Positions 37,441 to 49,195 of a stretch of DNA of 64,000 bases are shown here, one piece after another. The notes below the pieces were generated by a model. That model worked only from the letters and a program-made list of their open reading frames with translations. It ran no database searches and was not told the origin of the DNA. This DNA comes from Utricularia gibba (lineage: Eukaryota; Streptophyta; Magnoliopsida; Lamiales; Lentibulariaceae), in NCBI GenBank assembly GCA_002189035.1, contig NEEC01000007.1, positions 1,488,001-1,552,000 of the forward strand, given 5' to 3'. Position 1 is the first letter of the stretch, and every line of letters begins with the position of its first letter. The translations under genes and the position numbers were made by a program.

Positions 37441-39995
37441 CAAAGCAAGTAAGGGGATGATCTTATGGAACACGGCGTACTGCTCCCACTCACTTAAAAA
37501 ACCTGAAATAAAATTGATAATAATAAGGTTATATGGAATATACTGAAATTTAATTTATTATAATATTTTCATAATATGGCAATAATATTTAATATTATCT
37601 ACACATTTAATATTTTCATTTGCTCTTATTATTCTTAATTCAACTTTTGCTATTCTCTCCCAAATAATAAATTTTTGTACACTATTTATTATATATTATT
37701 ATTAGTAATAAATAATATCATGTTTTTCAATAATGAAACTTGATGTTAATTAACATTTTCTATTATACAGATAGAAAACATAATAGTAAATCATAAGTAG
37801 TATATTGCATTATTTTCAAATATTTTAGACATTTTTTTTTTGAAAAATCATGAAAACATTTATATATTTTTTAAATAAAAAGTAAACATATATTGAGCTG
37901 AGTGTTAAAAAAATATTAATTTTTATTTATTAAAGAAATAATAAATATTAAATTTTCTAAATGATCATTACATTACCTTGGTGGACGACTTTTTTGTCCC
38001 TATACTATGCGAAAAAGTACAATGCTGCATTCACGACAGCTAAAGTCAAACAACTGTAGAGGTGATCTCAAAATCTGGTCATCAATGATAATCTTTGAAA
38101 CGCATTTGAAAGATCTGGCAACGCGAGGTGGCTGATAAAGGGCTCACGGGGAGGTGCGAGGTGGTCCGGTCTGGTCTGGTCTGTTCCATGGACCGGGACA
38201 AGACAGGGGCTGAAACGGAGACGACACGTGGCTCCAACCCAGACAACACTGCAAGGAAGGAACCACAGGGATTCAATTCAAATCATTAGCGTAGGGGTGG
38301 TTCCTGAAGTCAAAGGGCCGCCATTGATTGGTGTTGGAGGAAGTTGGAATATAAAACGTTTGTCTGGATAATCAAAGGCCAATGATTTAATTCGAGTAGG
38401 GGGTGATGATGTTCCTGGTCACCTTCTTCTACCCGGAGAAGTTTTGACGACCTGCAACTTTGCTATATAAGCATTCGTCCTCGCCCTTCGCTGCCCACTA
38501 CCCCCCTAGCCTACCCCTGAGGCACTTTCCGATGGAACCCTGCCGTTCCTCGCTCCGATCCCGGCTCTCCACCGGCTCCACTCCTCTTCCTCTACTCTGG
38601 TTCTTCTTCTTCTTCTTCTTCAGTTGTCGCGGGTTTTAGGTTTGGGTGTCGAGAAGAGGTGTGTTCTCGCCGGAGACAAGGTGGGCACTGGACACAGTTA
38701 CCGGTTCCGACGACCGCCGTGGATTTTACATGATCCCACGATACTAAAAAGAATTAAAAAAATCTCCTTTCTGCTACGAAAAATAATAAATGATCCAGAC
38801 AAAAGATGGTTGGTATAAACGCTACAAGTTGATGGCTATGATTCAGACACGTGTTCTTTTTGAGACCCTTGAATTTTATCTCATCCATTTTGTTGCTATT
38901 CCTGGGATTCTAAAATGACTTCTGAAGATACTTTCATAGACAAATCACTTGCAAATATAGAATTGGGGTGGCCCTAAACCCTTTAGCATCGCCATAAAAT
39001 ATCACTTCATTTATTTATACCGTAGCCTCTGACGTCCCATTTGCACCCGCAATTGCTTCCTACTCATTAAACTAAAAGTAACTTCAAAATCTATGCATAT
39101 GTGGAGACGACGCCGTCGCCCTCGCCGGAGCTCCGGCAGCAGCCGCCGGAAATGACCCAAGGCAAGGGCTACAGTTGACCCATTTCCGAAGGAACCCGAA
39201 AACCCGGGATGATGACTCGAAAAGTATGAAGAAAAAAATGTATCTTTGTTGATAGGTTTCACATTGCAAGTGGGAACAGATTGTCAACTGGATCATTTAA
39301 TCCCCTATCATGAACAAAAAGAATGTCCACGTACTATTCCATGAGGGTAGATTCCAGAATTTGGGTGCAAAATACATAGCCACGGTGTCCATACCCCTCT
39401 TTGGTATATCCAAATCAAAGTATAAATTAGTATTATACAATTTATTCAAAATGAAAAATACTTTTAAAATTCTAGAGTCTTTCTTATTTGAAAATAAAAT
39501 TAATTTTAAATTAGATGTTTTAAGGGACTCAGTTCAAATAAGAGTACATGAAACTTAAACGTATTTCACATCGATTACAGATAAAATAGAAAAACAATTT
39601 ATATGAAGATATCTTTTCTAATATTAAATGAGATTTTTTTAGGATAATATCTTAAAAGTTGAAGGTGAATTGTTATATTTACTAACTTTAATATATATAT
39701 TAAAATTAATTTTTTGTTGATTTATCTATTTGTGAAGAAAGGGAACTTGTAGGAGAAAATGAGATCAAATTTCTAAGGGGCATTAATTAGTGAGCTAAGA
39801 CACTTAATTATATGCTGCAATTATTAATTAATCAGCATCGTCTTCTCCCAGCACAACTTGCTTTATTCAACCCTTGCCTCGCTTTAGTCAATAATAAAAT
39901 AATTTATTTATTATACGCTTGGAAAATCCAATATATTCCTGATTTTATTATAAGTATACGCCACTTGCGCTGCCCTGCCTTCTTCTCATCATCCC
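37441..39995. other. AT-rich spacer between the divergent ERF genes
   Basis: Very AT-rich at 37500-37960 and 39400-39830. A GC-richer island at 38100-38720 contains a TATA-like TATATAAG at 38463 and a 35-codon frame at 38532-38639 with a TTC repeat. No family-recognised gene was found. The right end is the promoter of ERF copy 2. Confidence 0.5.
38599..38621. repeat. TTC/CTT trinucleotide microsatellite
   Basis: Seven consecutive TTC units are directly visible. Such tracts are frequent in plant 5' leaders. Confidence 0.85.
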
Positions 39996-40523
39996 ATGGA
40001 GAATCACGACGAGTTCTCGGCGTTGGAGCTCATTCGTCACCATCTTCTAGGGGATTACCCGGCGGCGGAGTCCTTCCTCGGCAGCCTCGCCGTTCTGAAT
40101 CCCAATTTGTTCGAGGACAATTTCAGTTCATCATGGGGTTTTGCAGGGGAGGCCATCACCACCCTGTTGGGGAGCTCGAATCCGAAGCAGGGTACGGAGG
40201 TTCCGCCACCGCCGCCGAGGGTGAAATCGGAGGCTGAATACGATAGGATTGTTCCGGCCAACGGGAAGCGGCATTACAGAGGGGTGCGGCGGAGGCCGTG
40301 GGGGAAGTACGCTGCTGAGATTCGGGACCCCCTGAGGAAAGGGAGCAGGGTTTGGCTTGGGACCTACGACACGGACGTCGACGCAGCGAGGGCTTACGAC
40401 TGTGCCGCCTTCAAGATGAGGGGAGCGAAGGCCATCCTGAACTTCCCCATGGATGCGGGGAAGTACGGCCCGCCGGCAAACGTGGGCAGGAGAAAGAGAG
40501 GCAAGTCTGTGTTCATGAATTAA
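39996..40523 (+). CDS. AP2/ERF transcription factor, ERF group IX-like (copy 2)
   Basis: An intronless 175-aa protein. The AP2 domain spans residues 93-151 ([20 protein letters not shown]...LNFP) with the ERF-class Ala/Asp pair. The N-terminus ([15 protein letters not shown]) matches the amphipathic motif seen at the start of ERF group IX proteins. The C-terminus is short and basic ([12 protein letters not shown]). GCC-box binding and nuclear action are expected. It lies head-to-head with copy 1 at 2.6 kb. In Arabidopsis, group IX genes also occur as adjacent pairs (ERF2 with ERF5, ERF1A with ERF6), so this may be an equivalent old pair. Confidence 0.93.
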   Translation: MENHDEFSALELIRHHLLGDYPAAESFLGSLAVLNPNLFEDNFSSSWGFAGEAITTLLGSSNPKQGTEVPPPPPRVKSEAEYDRIVPANGKRHYRGVRRRPWGKYAAEIRDPLRKGSRVWLGTYDTDVDAARAYDCAAFKMRGAKAILNFPMDAGKYGPPANVGRRKRGKSVFMN

Positions 40524-41005
40524 GACATCTTCGATGCTTCTTTTGGGCTTCTGCTCCTTACTGTTTGTTGAAGGATTTCATGTGTACTCTGGTAATATGA
40601 ATTTGTATGCAGTCATTGATTCTGTGTATCGTGTTCTAGATATTAAAAACAGTGCCTTGCGCGTACCATTTCCTTCTCCGATGCGCCGGATGACTGCTCC
40701 GCACTGAATCATTTTTCATGGCAGGGGTGGGCCCCAGCTCGGCCGGCCGGCCCAGCCCAACCCCTGTCTTTAAAATTAGGAAATTTTTCAAATTTTGAAT
40801 TATATCAATATGGGTTTAGGAGATTGAATTTATTATTGATGATGATTTTTTTTTGTGATTATTATTTATTTATTTATTTTTAATTTGTGTGTATATAAAA
40901 TTGGATAACACGCACGGTTCAGATGTAAAGCAAAATGGGACGCCACAATTTTAGGTTTTTTTAATACTGTATGTAGCACGTGTGATCTCCGGCATACCGG
41001 CAAAA
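40524..41005. other. Convergent intergenic region
   Basis: This stretch lies between the stops of ERF copy 2 (+) and the sugar transporter (-). It has a TTTA microsatellite-like tract near 40858-40880 and a short GC patch with GGCCGGCCGGCCC near 40740. No gene is seen. Confidence 0.45.
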
Positions 41006-42687
41006 TCACGCCGCCTGAATCTTGGAATTCTCCGGGAACTCGCTGCTACCGATTACTCTTTTCCAGAAGAAATGCTCGCTCCAGATCTTGTCCATTTTCT
41101 CGATGGGGATGCCCTTCGTCTCCGGCAGGAAAAAATACACGAAAATCGACATCGTGAGTACCCACGCCGCGAAGAAGATGAAAAGCGCTGATTTGAAATG
41201 GCAGAGCATCGCCAGAAAAGCTTGGGCAATCACAAACGTCATCGATAAATTCACCGCCACCACGATGCTCTGCGCCGCGGACCGGATTTCCAACGGGAAA
41301 ATCTCGCTGGTCACAACCCACCCCAGGGGACCCCAAGAGAGACCAAATCCGGCGATGTAAACGCAGGTCAGAATCAGAACCACGATTGCGTAACCTTTTT
41401 CCATTGTTCCGTGATCGCCCAATTTCGCCGCCATGATTACGCCCACAAGAGTCTGGCAAACGAGCATCTGCATTCCTCCGACGTGGAACAACGGACGGCG
41501 GCCCAATTTGTCGACGAGGATTACGGTGATTACCGTGAATGTGGAACCCACTATCCCGGTGAGCGTGGCAGCCAGTAGAGACACGCTCTCGCCGGTGCCG
41601 ATTGTGAGGAAGAGTATCGGAGCGTAGAAGGCGATGACGTTGATCCCAGTCATTTGCTGGAAGAACGGTATCATGACAGACATCACGAGCTGCGGCCGGT
41701 ACTTCCTCTGAAGCAGATTCCTAAACGGGTGTTTGATGGATTTGGAAGCGTAGCTTGCTTCGATTAGATCATGAAGTTCTTCATCAACATCATCTGTTCC
41801 TCTGATTTTTTGCAGAACTTTCTTAGCTTTGTCGTGTAAATGCTCGCTTTGCTCGATTAAACTGTTGGGAGTCTCCGGTACGAAGAGTGCTCCGAATGCT
41901 AGAACCACCGCCGGAACTCCGGCCATCGCCAGCGAAACCCGCCACCCCCACCCGCCCGGATCTTCACCGTGCCGTAGTTGATCAGGGTAGCCGTGTTGTA
42001 GCCTATACTCACGCATATCTGAAAGGCTACATTAAATGCTCCCCTGTACTTCGATGGCGCCATCTCCGACAAATACAACGGGACCGACTGCATAAAGGAG
42101 AAGCCACCAGTTAAATCTAAGAAGCCGAGTAGAAGGCGAATGAGTTATTCCTGATTACCTGGTTTGTAAACCCAAGTCCGACGCCGAGGAGAAGGCGGCC
42201 CAGAATGAGCATATATATATTGAGAGCAGCGCCGCCAATGGCAGCTCCGAGCATGTAAGCGAGACCACCAATGATGATGGACTTCCTCCGGCCATACTTG
42301 CGAGTCACCGTCGCCGCGAAGAAGGACGAAATCAGGCCGGAGATGTAGAGGGATGAGGTGAAAACCGTGAGAAGCTGGCTGTCGAATTTGCAGTAGTTGC
42401 TTATTCTCGTATCCTGCTTCATCTTCCGGTGCACTCCCGGAAAGAATTTCTCCAGAAACGGATCCATCGAAGTCACCCCTCCTGCTCCCCAAAACCAGAT
42501 AAAATCCATTCATCACCCACAAACCACACAAACCAACAACACACTAAAACAAGCTCACCGGAAACACCAACATCGTAACCGAAGATTATCCCCCCGAGGC
42601 GGCGATCATGCAAGACAGTACGACGAACACGGTGATTCCCCCATTGTACTGCCGGTCGTCTGCTTTGATGGCGACACCCACAGCCAT
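41006..42687 (-). CDS. STP-family monosaccharide/H+ symporter, with two apparent frame breaks
   Basis: Three exons, 42687-42559, 42481-42159 and 42087-41006. With one base missing in exon 1 and one in exon 3 the total would be 511 aa, the usual STP length. Twelve membrane helices are expected. Sugar-porter signatures are visible: GGIIFGYDVGVSGGVTSMDPFL, RKYGRRKS after helix 2, LILGRLLLGVGLGF, PLYLSEMAPSKYRGAFN, ETPNSLIEQ, PFFQQMTGINVIAFYAP, DKLGRRPLF and FFLPETKGIP. These carriers import hexoses across the plasma membrane with protons. Breaks lie in a G run at 42590-42595 and in a GGG at 41955-41957 (minus-strand sense). As written the frame stops after 33 codons. Confidence 0.85.
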
Positions 42688-42756
42688 TTTCCGAGTTCCG
42701 AAACAAGAGGTAGTTGAGTTGAACGTATCGTATGGTTGCTCATGACAATGGTCTCA

Positions 42757-42764
42757 TATTTATA
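42757..42764 (-). promoter_or_regulatory. TATA box of the STP gene
   Basis: The minus strand reads TATAAATA 70 bases before the start codon at 42687, a good match in sequence and place. Confidence 0.6.
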
Positions 42765-44315
42765 GGAACAGAATGAATAGCCCCCAATTTCCCAAATTAA
42801 AATAAATAGAAAAAAAAGATGACTCCTTTTACGTAATTTCCCAACACCATAAATAACTCTCATCTCATCATAAATCTTGATTTTGGTAATTCAAGAAAAT
42901 CCACAGCCATGAAAGAGCTTCCTGTTTTTGTAGCAGGCGCAGACCGGGCATCGGAATAATTTCTTTCCAGAAATAATCAACAAGAAAGCAAATTCAGACA
43001 AAAAAAAAATAACGGAAGAGAACAGAAAAACAAACAAACTCACATGGTGACATTGGAGAAGGGTACAGAAAATGAGAAAAACGAATGGATGCGAAGGGGT
43101 GGGAGGCTGGGGACAGGCCTCACGAGCCACACAAAGAGTGGGGCACCAAAAGACAAACCAGCTTTAGTGAGTGATTGGTACCAGTAGTGCGTAGGGTAGA
43201 AAGGGAAGTGGGGGACGAATTTTCTTCACTCCCCTTTTCTTGGGTGGGTTAGTAACGCATTGTAATGTTGAGTTTTCTTAGGTCTAAAACACAAGGATTT
43301 CAAGCATTGGATAGTAAATCAGTGTTATGTAAAATTTTTAAAACATATTTCTATTTTTTAAAAATAAAAATAGTCTTATTCTAAAATAATTTTAATTGCA
43401 AAAGTAATTATATATAAAAAAATACTTTTAAAATTATACTACAAAAATTATTTTTTAAAAAATTAATAAATTGATTAATTTTACAGAACACTAGTTAATA
43501 TTATTTCTAGTATCGATAAATTTTAAGTTTTTCTCATCTTTGAGTGAATATGTTTTCAGATTATCAAGAATCTGTTCTATTTTTAAAATCTATGATTCAA
43601 ATTCTATAGAATAGCATCATTTTTAATATTATAAAATGAAATAGATTAAATTTAATAAAAAAGAATTTTATTAACTTCTAATAGAAAAAAACTTAAAATT
43701 TAAAACAAATGCGTGTGCTTTCTTTGTTCATTATAAGTATTAATAATTTTACGTTTTTTTCATCATCAATAGATCAATTAAGAAGATTAGTTCATTCAAG
43801 CATGTTGCATCTTGAAATTGGTGATGTGAGAGAAAATATTCTAAAATTTAATTATTCAAGTATGTTCCATCCATTTGCCCCCCAAGAAAAAGGAGGCAAT
43901 TTCATTTTTCCTCCCCTAGAGTATGAATAATTATTTTTTAAAAAAGTAATCATCTTTTATATTCTATCTTAAATTAAAAAATATTCAATCCGTATATAAT
44001 AATTTTGTAATTTGATTCAAAAAATTAGGTCTTGATTATTTTTAATATTAATATGTTGGTTTAATATGTGAGAAAAAACGAAAATCGAAATTTGAGGTTA
44101 GTGGGAAGTTCGGTTCATTGGATGCACTTTTCAAGATCTGCATGAGTTTCTCATTCTGAATCTTTATCCCGTCAACGTTCTTTGACTGCTCGCATGGCGG
44201 CGGGATTCGGTATCTTTTTGGAAAAGGAAATGAAGAAAAGGGAAGGGGAAATTACGATTTCCCCTCACAATAAAATCAATTTTACTCGCGGTGATTTGCC
44301 AAGGGCAACTCATCC
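42765..44315. other. AT-rich divergent intergenic region
   Basis: This region holds the upstream sequences of STP (-) and the quinone oxidoreductase (+). The stretch 43300-44060 is extremely AT-rich. A 73-codon frame at 43709-43930 has no family resemblance. No gene is supported. Confidence 0.5.
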
Positions 44316-46102
44316 ATGGTCAATTTCCATTTCCCAGTCCTACGGAGTTCTTTCGTCACTGGGTCTTCTTCTTCACTCTTTCAGCGGAGACGGGTGTTGC
44401 CACTGGTTCCATTTCATCCAACATTTACGAAGAGGCCAGTGCGCTCAAGCGTAACGGGGGCTACGAGTATGGTTAAAGCTATAAGGGTTCATCAACTTGG
44501 CGGCCCGGAAGTAGGGATTTGTTTTCCGTTTTTCGTTTTTGATTTTATTGGGTTTCGGTGTGCGAGGGCTTTGTTGATCGAAAAAAAATAAAAGGGGGCT
44601 CTTTTATTGGGGGCTCGTGCTCGTGAATTCAGTGGCACGGGTTTGCTGCTGGATTGGGGTGTGCTCGATGACCTGAAAAATCCTTGGTTGTCAGTTGGGT
44701 AGACCATCAATTGTGTATGTTAAAGGAATTCGTGGTTGCAGGCTATCTTTGAGTAACCTCTGTTTGATAATTCGTGCAAGAATCATGTCTTCGAGTCATA
44801 TTTTGAGTAACCTCTTGGTAATTTGTATTGTTATAGGTTTTGAAGTTGGAGGATGTAGAGGTGGGGGAGCCCAAGGATGGAGAGGTCAAAGTTAAAAATA
44901 AGGCTATTGGTTTCAACTTCATAGATATATATTTCAGGAAGGGGGTTTACAAGGCCTCATCACTTCCATTCACCCCAGGTTTCACCATATCTCTCTCTTT
45001 AACTGAGGGCTGCATTTTACCTTTGAGACCAGTTTTGTAACTCGAAAACAGTCGTGGATAAGCATTGAATGATCAATCAATGGGGGGAATTCTTCTTGGT
45101 TGCAGGGATGGAAGCTGTTGGTGAAGTGGTGGCTGTCGGATCTGGAGTCACCGGGACAAATGTTGGAGATGTTGTTGCTTATGCTGGTCTTCCAATGGGT
45201 GCCTATACTGAGGTGCAAATACTTCCTGCCAGCAAAGTAGTTCCCGTGCCTCCTTCTCTTGATCCTGTTGTTGCTGCCTCAGTTATCCTCAAGGGAATGA
45301 CAGCACAGTTCCTTGTTCGCCAGTGTTTTAAGGTCAGTCACTGTATAAACTCTTTGATGAAAGGCATTATTCAGTTACTTACACTAGCAGCATACGGTTC
45401 ATCCACCAGAAGAATCAGCCTCATACGAATCCTAATAATTTCGCAGGTCGAATTGAGGCACACTATCCTTGTTCATGCAGCAGCTGGTGGAGTCGGGTCT
45501 CTGTTATGCCAATGGGCAAACAATCTTGGTGCCACGGTCATTGGAACAGTCTCAACCCCAGAAAAGGCAGCTCAAGCCAAGGAAGATGGTTGCCACCACG
45601 TTATACTCTACAAAGAAGAAGATTTCGTTGCTCGTGTCAACGAGATAACATCAGGAAAAGGTGTTGATGTGGTCTATGACTCTGTTGGCAAGGACACCTT
45701 CGAGGTAAAACTCACCTCCTTCCTCACATAAGTGAGTTCATATCACCATCCAGGGATCACTTATTTAACTAAGAGATGTTTTGCTAGGGATCACTGGCCT
45801 GCTTAAAGATCCGTGGCTACATGGTGAGCTTTGGGCAGTCTTCTGGAACTCCGGATCCGGTACCCTTATCAGCAATTGCTCCCAAGTCTCTCTTCTTGAC
45901 GAGGCCATCTCTCATGCAATACACAGTTACACATGAAGAGCTGCTGCAGGCTGCTTCTGAAGTTTTCACGAATGTGGCATCCGGAGTCCTTCGTGTTCGC
46001 GTGAATCATACTTATCCCTTGTCTCAAGCTGCAGAAGCTCATGCTGATGTTGAGAACCGGAAAACTTCGGGCTCAGTTGTCCTCATACCTGATCAAGCTT
46101 GA
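44316..46102 (+). CDS. Zeta-crystallin-type NADPH:quinone oxidoreductase with plastid transit peptide
   Basis: Exons 44316-44510, 44837-44978, 45106-45332, 45447-45704 and 45788-46102 encode 378 aa. The enzyme proper starts at MVKAIRVHQLGGPE. The ~50 residues before it are rich in Ser, Arg, Val and Thr with no acids, so a chloroplast transit peptide is likely. The GroES-like domain includes GFNFIDIYFRKG, and the Rossmann fold has VHAAAGGVGSLLCQWA for NADPH. TGYDE-like zinc ligands of alcohol dehydrogenases are absent, as expected for quinone reductases. It resembles Arabidopsis At5g61510. It should reduce quinones or reactive alkenals. If translation instead began at the inner Met near 44470, the product would be cytosolic. 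Confidence 0.9.
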
Positions 46103-46156
46103 AGAAGGTGTTTTGAGTTTCAGTAGCAAGACAAGTGTACGCTGTACTGTGCTCAT

Positions 46157-46217
46157 TGGGCCTGGTAGTGGGCTGGGCTCCTTGTTATATAACTCCAAAA
46201 TAAATGATTATTGGGCT
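46157..46217. promoter_or_regulatory. Site II cluster between quinone oxidoreductase and ATG3
   Basis: TGGGCC at 46157-46162 and TGGGCT at 46169-46174, 46174-46179 and 46212-46217 lie in the 285-base gap before the ATG3 start. They probably form the ATG3 promoter, overlapping the 3' end of the upstream transcript. Confidence 0.5.
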
Positions 46218-46386
46218 GGGCTTTGTGATTCAGGATTGGGCATTTGATTTTGGTCTAAGAATTTGAATATTCGACTGAAAATTCGTTCCCCGGTTAGGGA
46301 GGAAGAGGGATCTTCTCTGTATTTACTTGCGATCCGTCGATTGAATTCCCGGGAACTGTGGGATTCCCGGCGATTATCTTGGAGAG

Positions 46387-48557
46387 ATGGTGCTGAAACA
46401 AAAACTCCATGAAGCTTTCAAGGGAACCGTGGAGCGGATTACTAACCCCCGCACCGTCTCCGCCTTCAAGGAAAAAGGGGTTCTTAGTGTTACCGAGTTT
46501 GTTATTGCGGGCGATAATCTCGTCTCCAAGTGCCCCACCTGGTCTTGGTAAAAAAAGTTCTCTTATTGATTTTTTTTATTTCTCCGAATTTTCTCAAGTT
46601 TTTGAGTGCCATCATGTTCATGCAGTGCGTATCTGATGTGGAATGATTTATAAGTTAAGAGAAACTGCGTGTATCTTTGTGGAATTAACTGTATTTTAGG
46701 ACAGAAGATTTAGTCGATTAATTTTGGCTACTACTGTTAAATTTCTGTTTTATAATTTGTGTCGTAGGGAATCAGGCGAACCTAGCAAAAGGAAGTCATA
46801 TTTACCTCAAGATAAGCAGTTTCTGATCATTCGAAATGGTAATTACACTCATTTGTACTCGGAAGCTGTTTTCTGACGCTTGAAAGCACGCTTTTTCTTT
46901 TTTTTTTTTTTGAGCTAGTGTTTGTGTATATTTCTTGACATGCATATGTTCTCTCTATCAAACGCCGTGAATAATATTTATGAATCGCTTACCCTGGTTT
47001 TTCTTTTTCATGAACATTCAGGAAACTTTTCTGGTTTCTCCTATGAGGAGTTTTCTAACTGAGATTGCTTTCGTGATTCCTTTATTTTTTTGATCCATCT
47101 TGCTTTCTTTATTCCCACGATCCTGGACTGCAGTCCCCTGCCTGCGGAGGGCTGCTTCAGTTGAAGAAGATTATGAGGCTGCTGGAGGTGAAGTTGTACT
47201 TGATGACGAAGATTATGGCTTTGTGGCAACTCATGGAAAACCTAAAGGTGAGAATTGTTCTCCAGAACTAAAAGACTTGTCTTTGGTGTAACCATTGTTT
47301 ATGTTTCTAGAAAGCCACGAAACTGATGGTGAGAATCTCCCCTCCATGGAGAGCCTGGAGATCACCAAGAAGACCACAATCCAATCTATATCTTCCTATT
47401 TTGGAGGAGAAGAAGAGAGAATTCCAGATCTTGATGAGTTTGATGAGGCGGACAATGTGATCGAAAACGATCCAGTAAGTTTCACTCTTGGGTTTTGGTT
47501 GAACATTCATTTATTTCCAAATAGCATGAAGAATGCGAAAAATGATTCAAGTTGTGGCATTCTCTCTATATTTTCTTATCACACTAATGGCATGAATAGC
47601 ATTAATTTTCATCAAATTGTGAAGCATTTTGTTCATATAAACTCTTTTAAGTTATACTCATGGTTCACACCTGTTTCTTCATAAACTGGTTTAGGCCACA
47701 CTTCAGACTCCTTATCTTGTTGCCCATGAGCCTGATGATGACAATATCCTACGAACCAGAACATATGATGTTAGCATCACGTAAGATGAAATTCACTTTA
47801 GACAGACCTGTTAACATTGAAGTTTCTGTAACTTCTATTCTTTCTCTTGCAGATACGACAAATATTACCAAACTCCTCGGGTGTGGCTCACTGGGTATGA
47901 TGAGGTCAAATCCCACTTCTTCCGCACGAATTTCCTTCCTAGTTATGATTTCATCACCTGTTCTTGTTTGCTAAATTATTTTTCCCATGTCTTTTTTTCC
48001 AGTCAAGAATCCTATTGAAACCTGAACTTGTTTTGGAAGACGTGAGTCAAGATCATGCACGAAAAACAGTGAGACACAATCTCAACCTTTTCCCATTTTT
48101 TCTCTTGTCCCTTAGCTCCCATCATTTCAAAACCGCGTGGAAAAATGCTGTAGAGCATTGTTTATGCTTTTAAAACACATCATCTCCACTCATTTTCACA
48201 GCATTAGTATTTGTGTCCGCACGAATAGGTGACCATTGAAGACCATCCACACTTGCCGGGGAAGCATGCCTCTGTTCATCCTTGTCGTCATGGGGCTGTA
48301 ATGAAAAACATGATTGATGTTCTCATGTCACGCGGAGTGGAGCCCGAAGTTGACAAGTAAATGCTTTATTCACTCTTTCTCATATATGAATGCTGCCTGG
48401 CTAGTCTAACGGAGTTATTTGTACACACGAGCTCAAATCCGCATTTGATACTGTAAATAGGTACCTCTTCTTGTTCTTGAAATTTGTGGCCTCTGTGATC
48501 CCAACCATCGAATATGACTACACCATGGACTTCGATCTCGGGAGCTCTTCCTCCTGA
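46387..48557 (+). CDS. ATG3: Autophagy-related protein 3, E2-like ATG8-conjugating enzyme
   Basis: Nine exons: 46387-46547, 46768-46838, 47134-47247, 47311-47474, 47695-47780, 47853-47904, 48003-48068, 48229-48356, 48461-48557. They encode 312 aa, as usual for plant ATG3. The N-terminal helix and KEKGVLSVTEFVIAGDNLV are conserved, followed by CPTWSW and an acidic flexible region (DDEDYGF, DLDEFDEADNVIENDP). The E2 core has [24 protein letters not shown] and the catalytic Cys257 in HPCRHGAVMKNMI. The C-terminal YLFLFLKFVASVIPTIEYDYTMDF is typical. ATG3 takes ATG8 from ATG7 and passes it to phosphatidylethanolamine for autophagosome growth. Two very short exons (52 and 66 bases) are notable. 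Confidence 0.96.
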
Positions 48558-49195
48558 TTCCATCTCCAACACCAGGTTTTGGTTTTTTTTCCCTTCTGTT
48601 TCATCATTTCTCACCCTCATCAGTGATCCAAGTTTACTCCTTTCCCCAGATAAAGGGACGGGACGGAGGACATTGCTCTGCAACCGCTTGTAACTTTATC
48701 ATGCCTTCTATTGCATATATCATGTCGTGAATAATTTCATGTGTAAAGATTCTTTGGCGTGGATATACGTGGATTCTTCTAGAAGCACCGATGAGGGTGA
48801 TATTCTTGAAATTTTCAAACGGGAGAAATTAATATTTAGAAGCGTTTTCCCAGTTTCAAAACCAAACATTTGATTAAATAATATTATTTGATTTTTTATT
48901 TGTAAAATAAAGTAAAGACTGCAAGGATACTAACGTATTTTTTAGTTATTTAATATTAATATTAGTGTGTAAAACGCCATCACTTTTGAAGTCAGATACC
49001 TTTACATAATGTGGGCTTTTGAGCCTTTCATTGGGCCTTGGAAAATATCCGATTTCATTTCCCTTAATTCCCATGCCGATTTCTTCCCGCCATTCATCGG
49101 CCAATTACGTTTTTCTTCAGTGTACGACGACGACGCCAGGAACTTGAAGGTAGCGTAAGCCCTGGGAAACGCCATCGATTCAGTTCACTGTTTCA
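48558..49195. other. ATG3 3' flank and SMC6 promoter
   Basis: The left part is the ATG3 3' untranslated region. The right part has TGGGCT and TGGGCC motifs (around 49012-49040) and an E2F-like site before the SMC6 start. No exon is seen. Confidence 0.5.
49084..49091 (+). promoter_or_regulatory. E2F-like motif TTCCCGCC before SMC6
   Basis: TTCCCGCC lies 105 bases before the SMC6 ATG. This is the core of the TTTCCCGCC E2F site that drives S-phase expression of plant replication and repair genes, which suits SMC6. Confidence 0.5.

Noticed and set aside
43709-43930. 73-codon frame in AT-rich DNA
   Set aside because: Composition follows the AT-rich flank, it has no domain and no splice partner was found.
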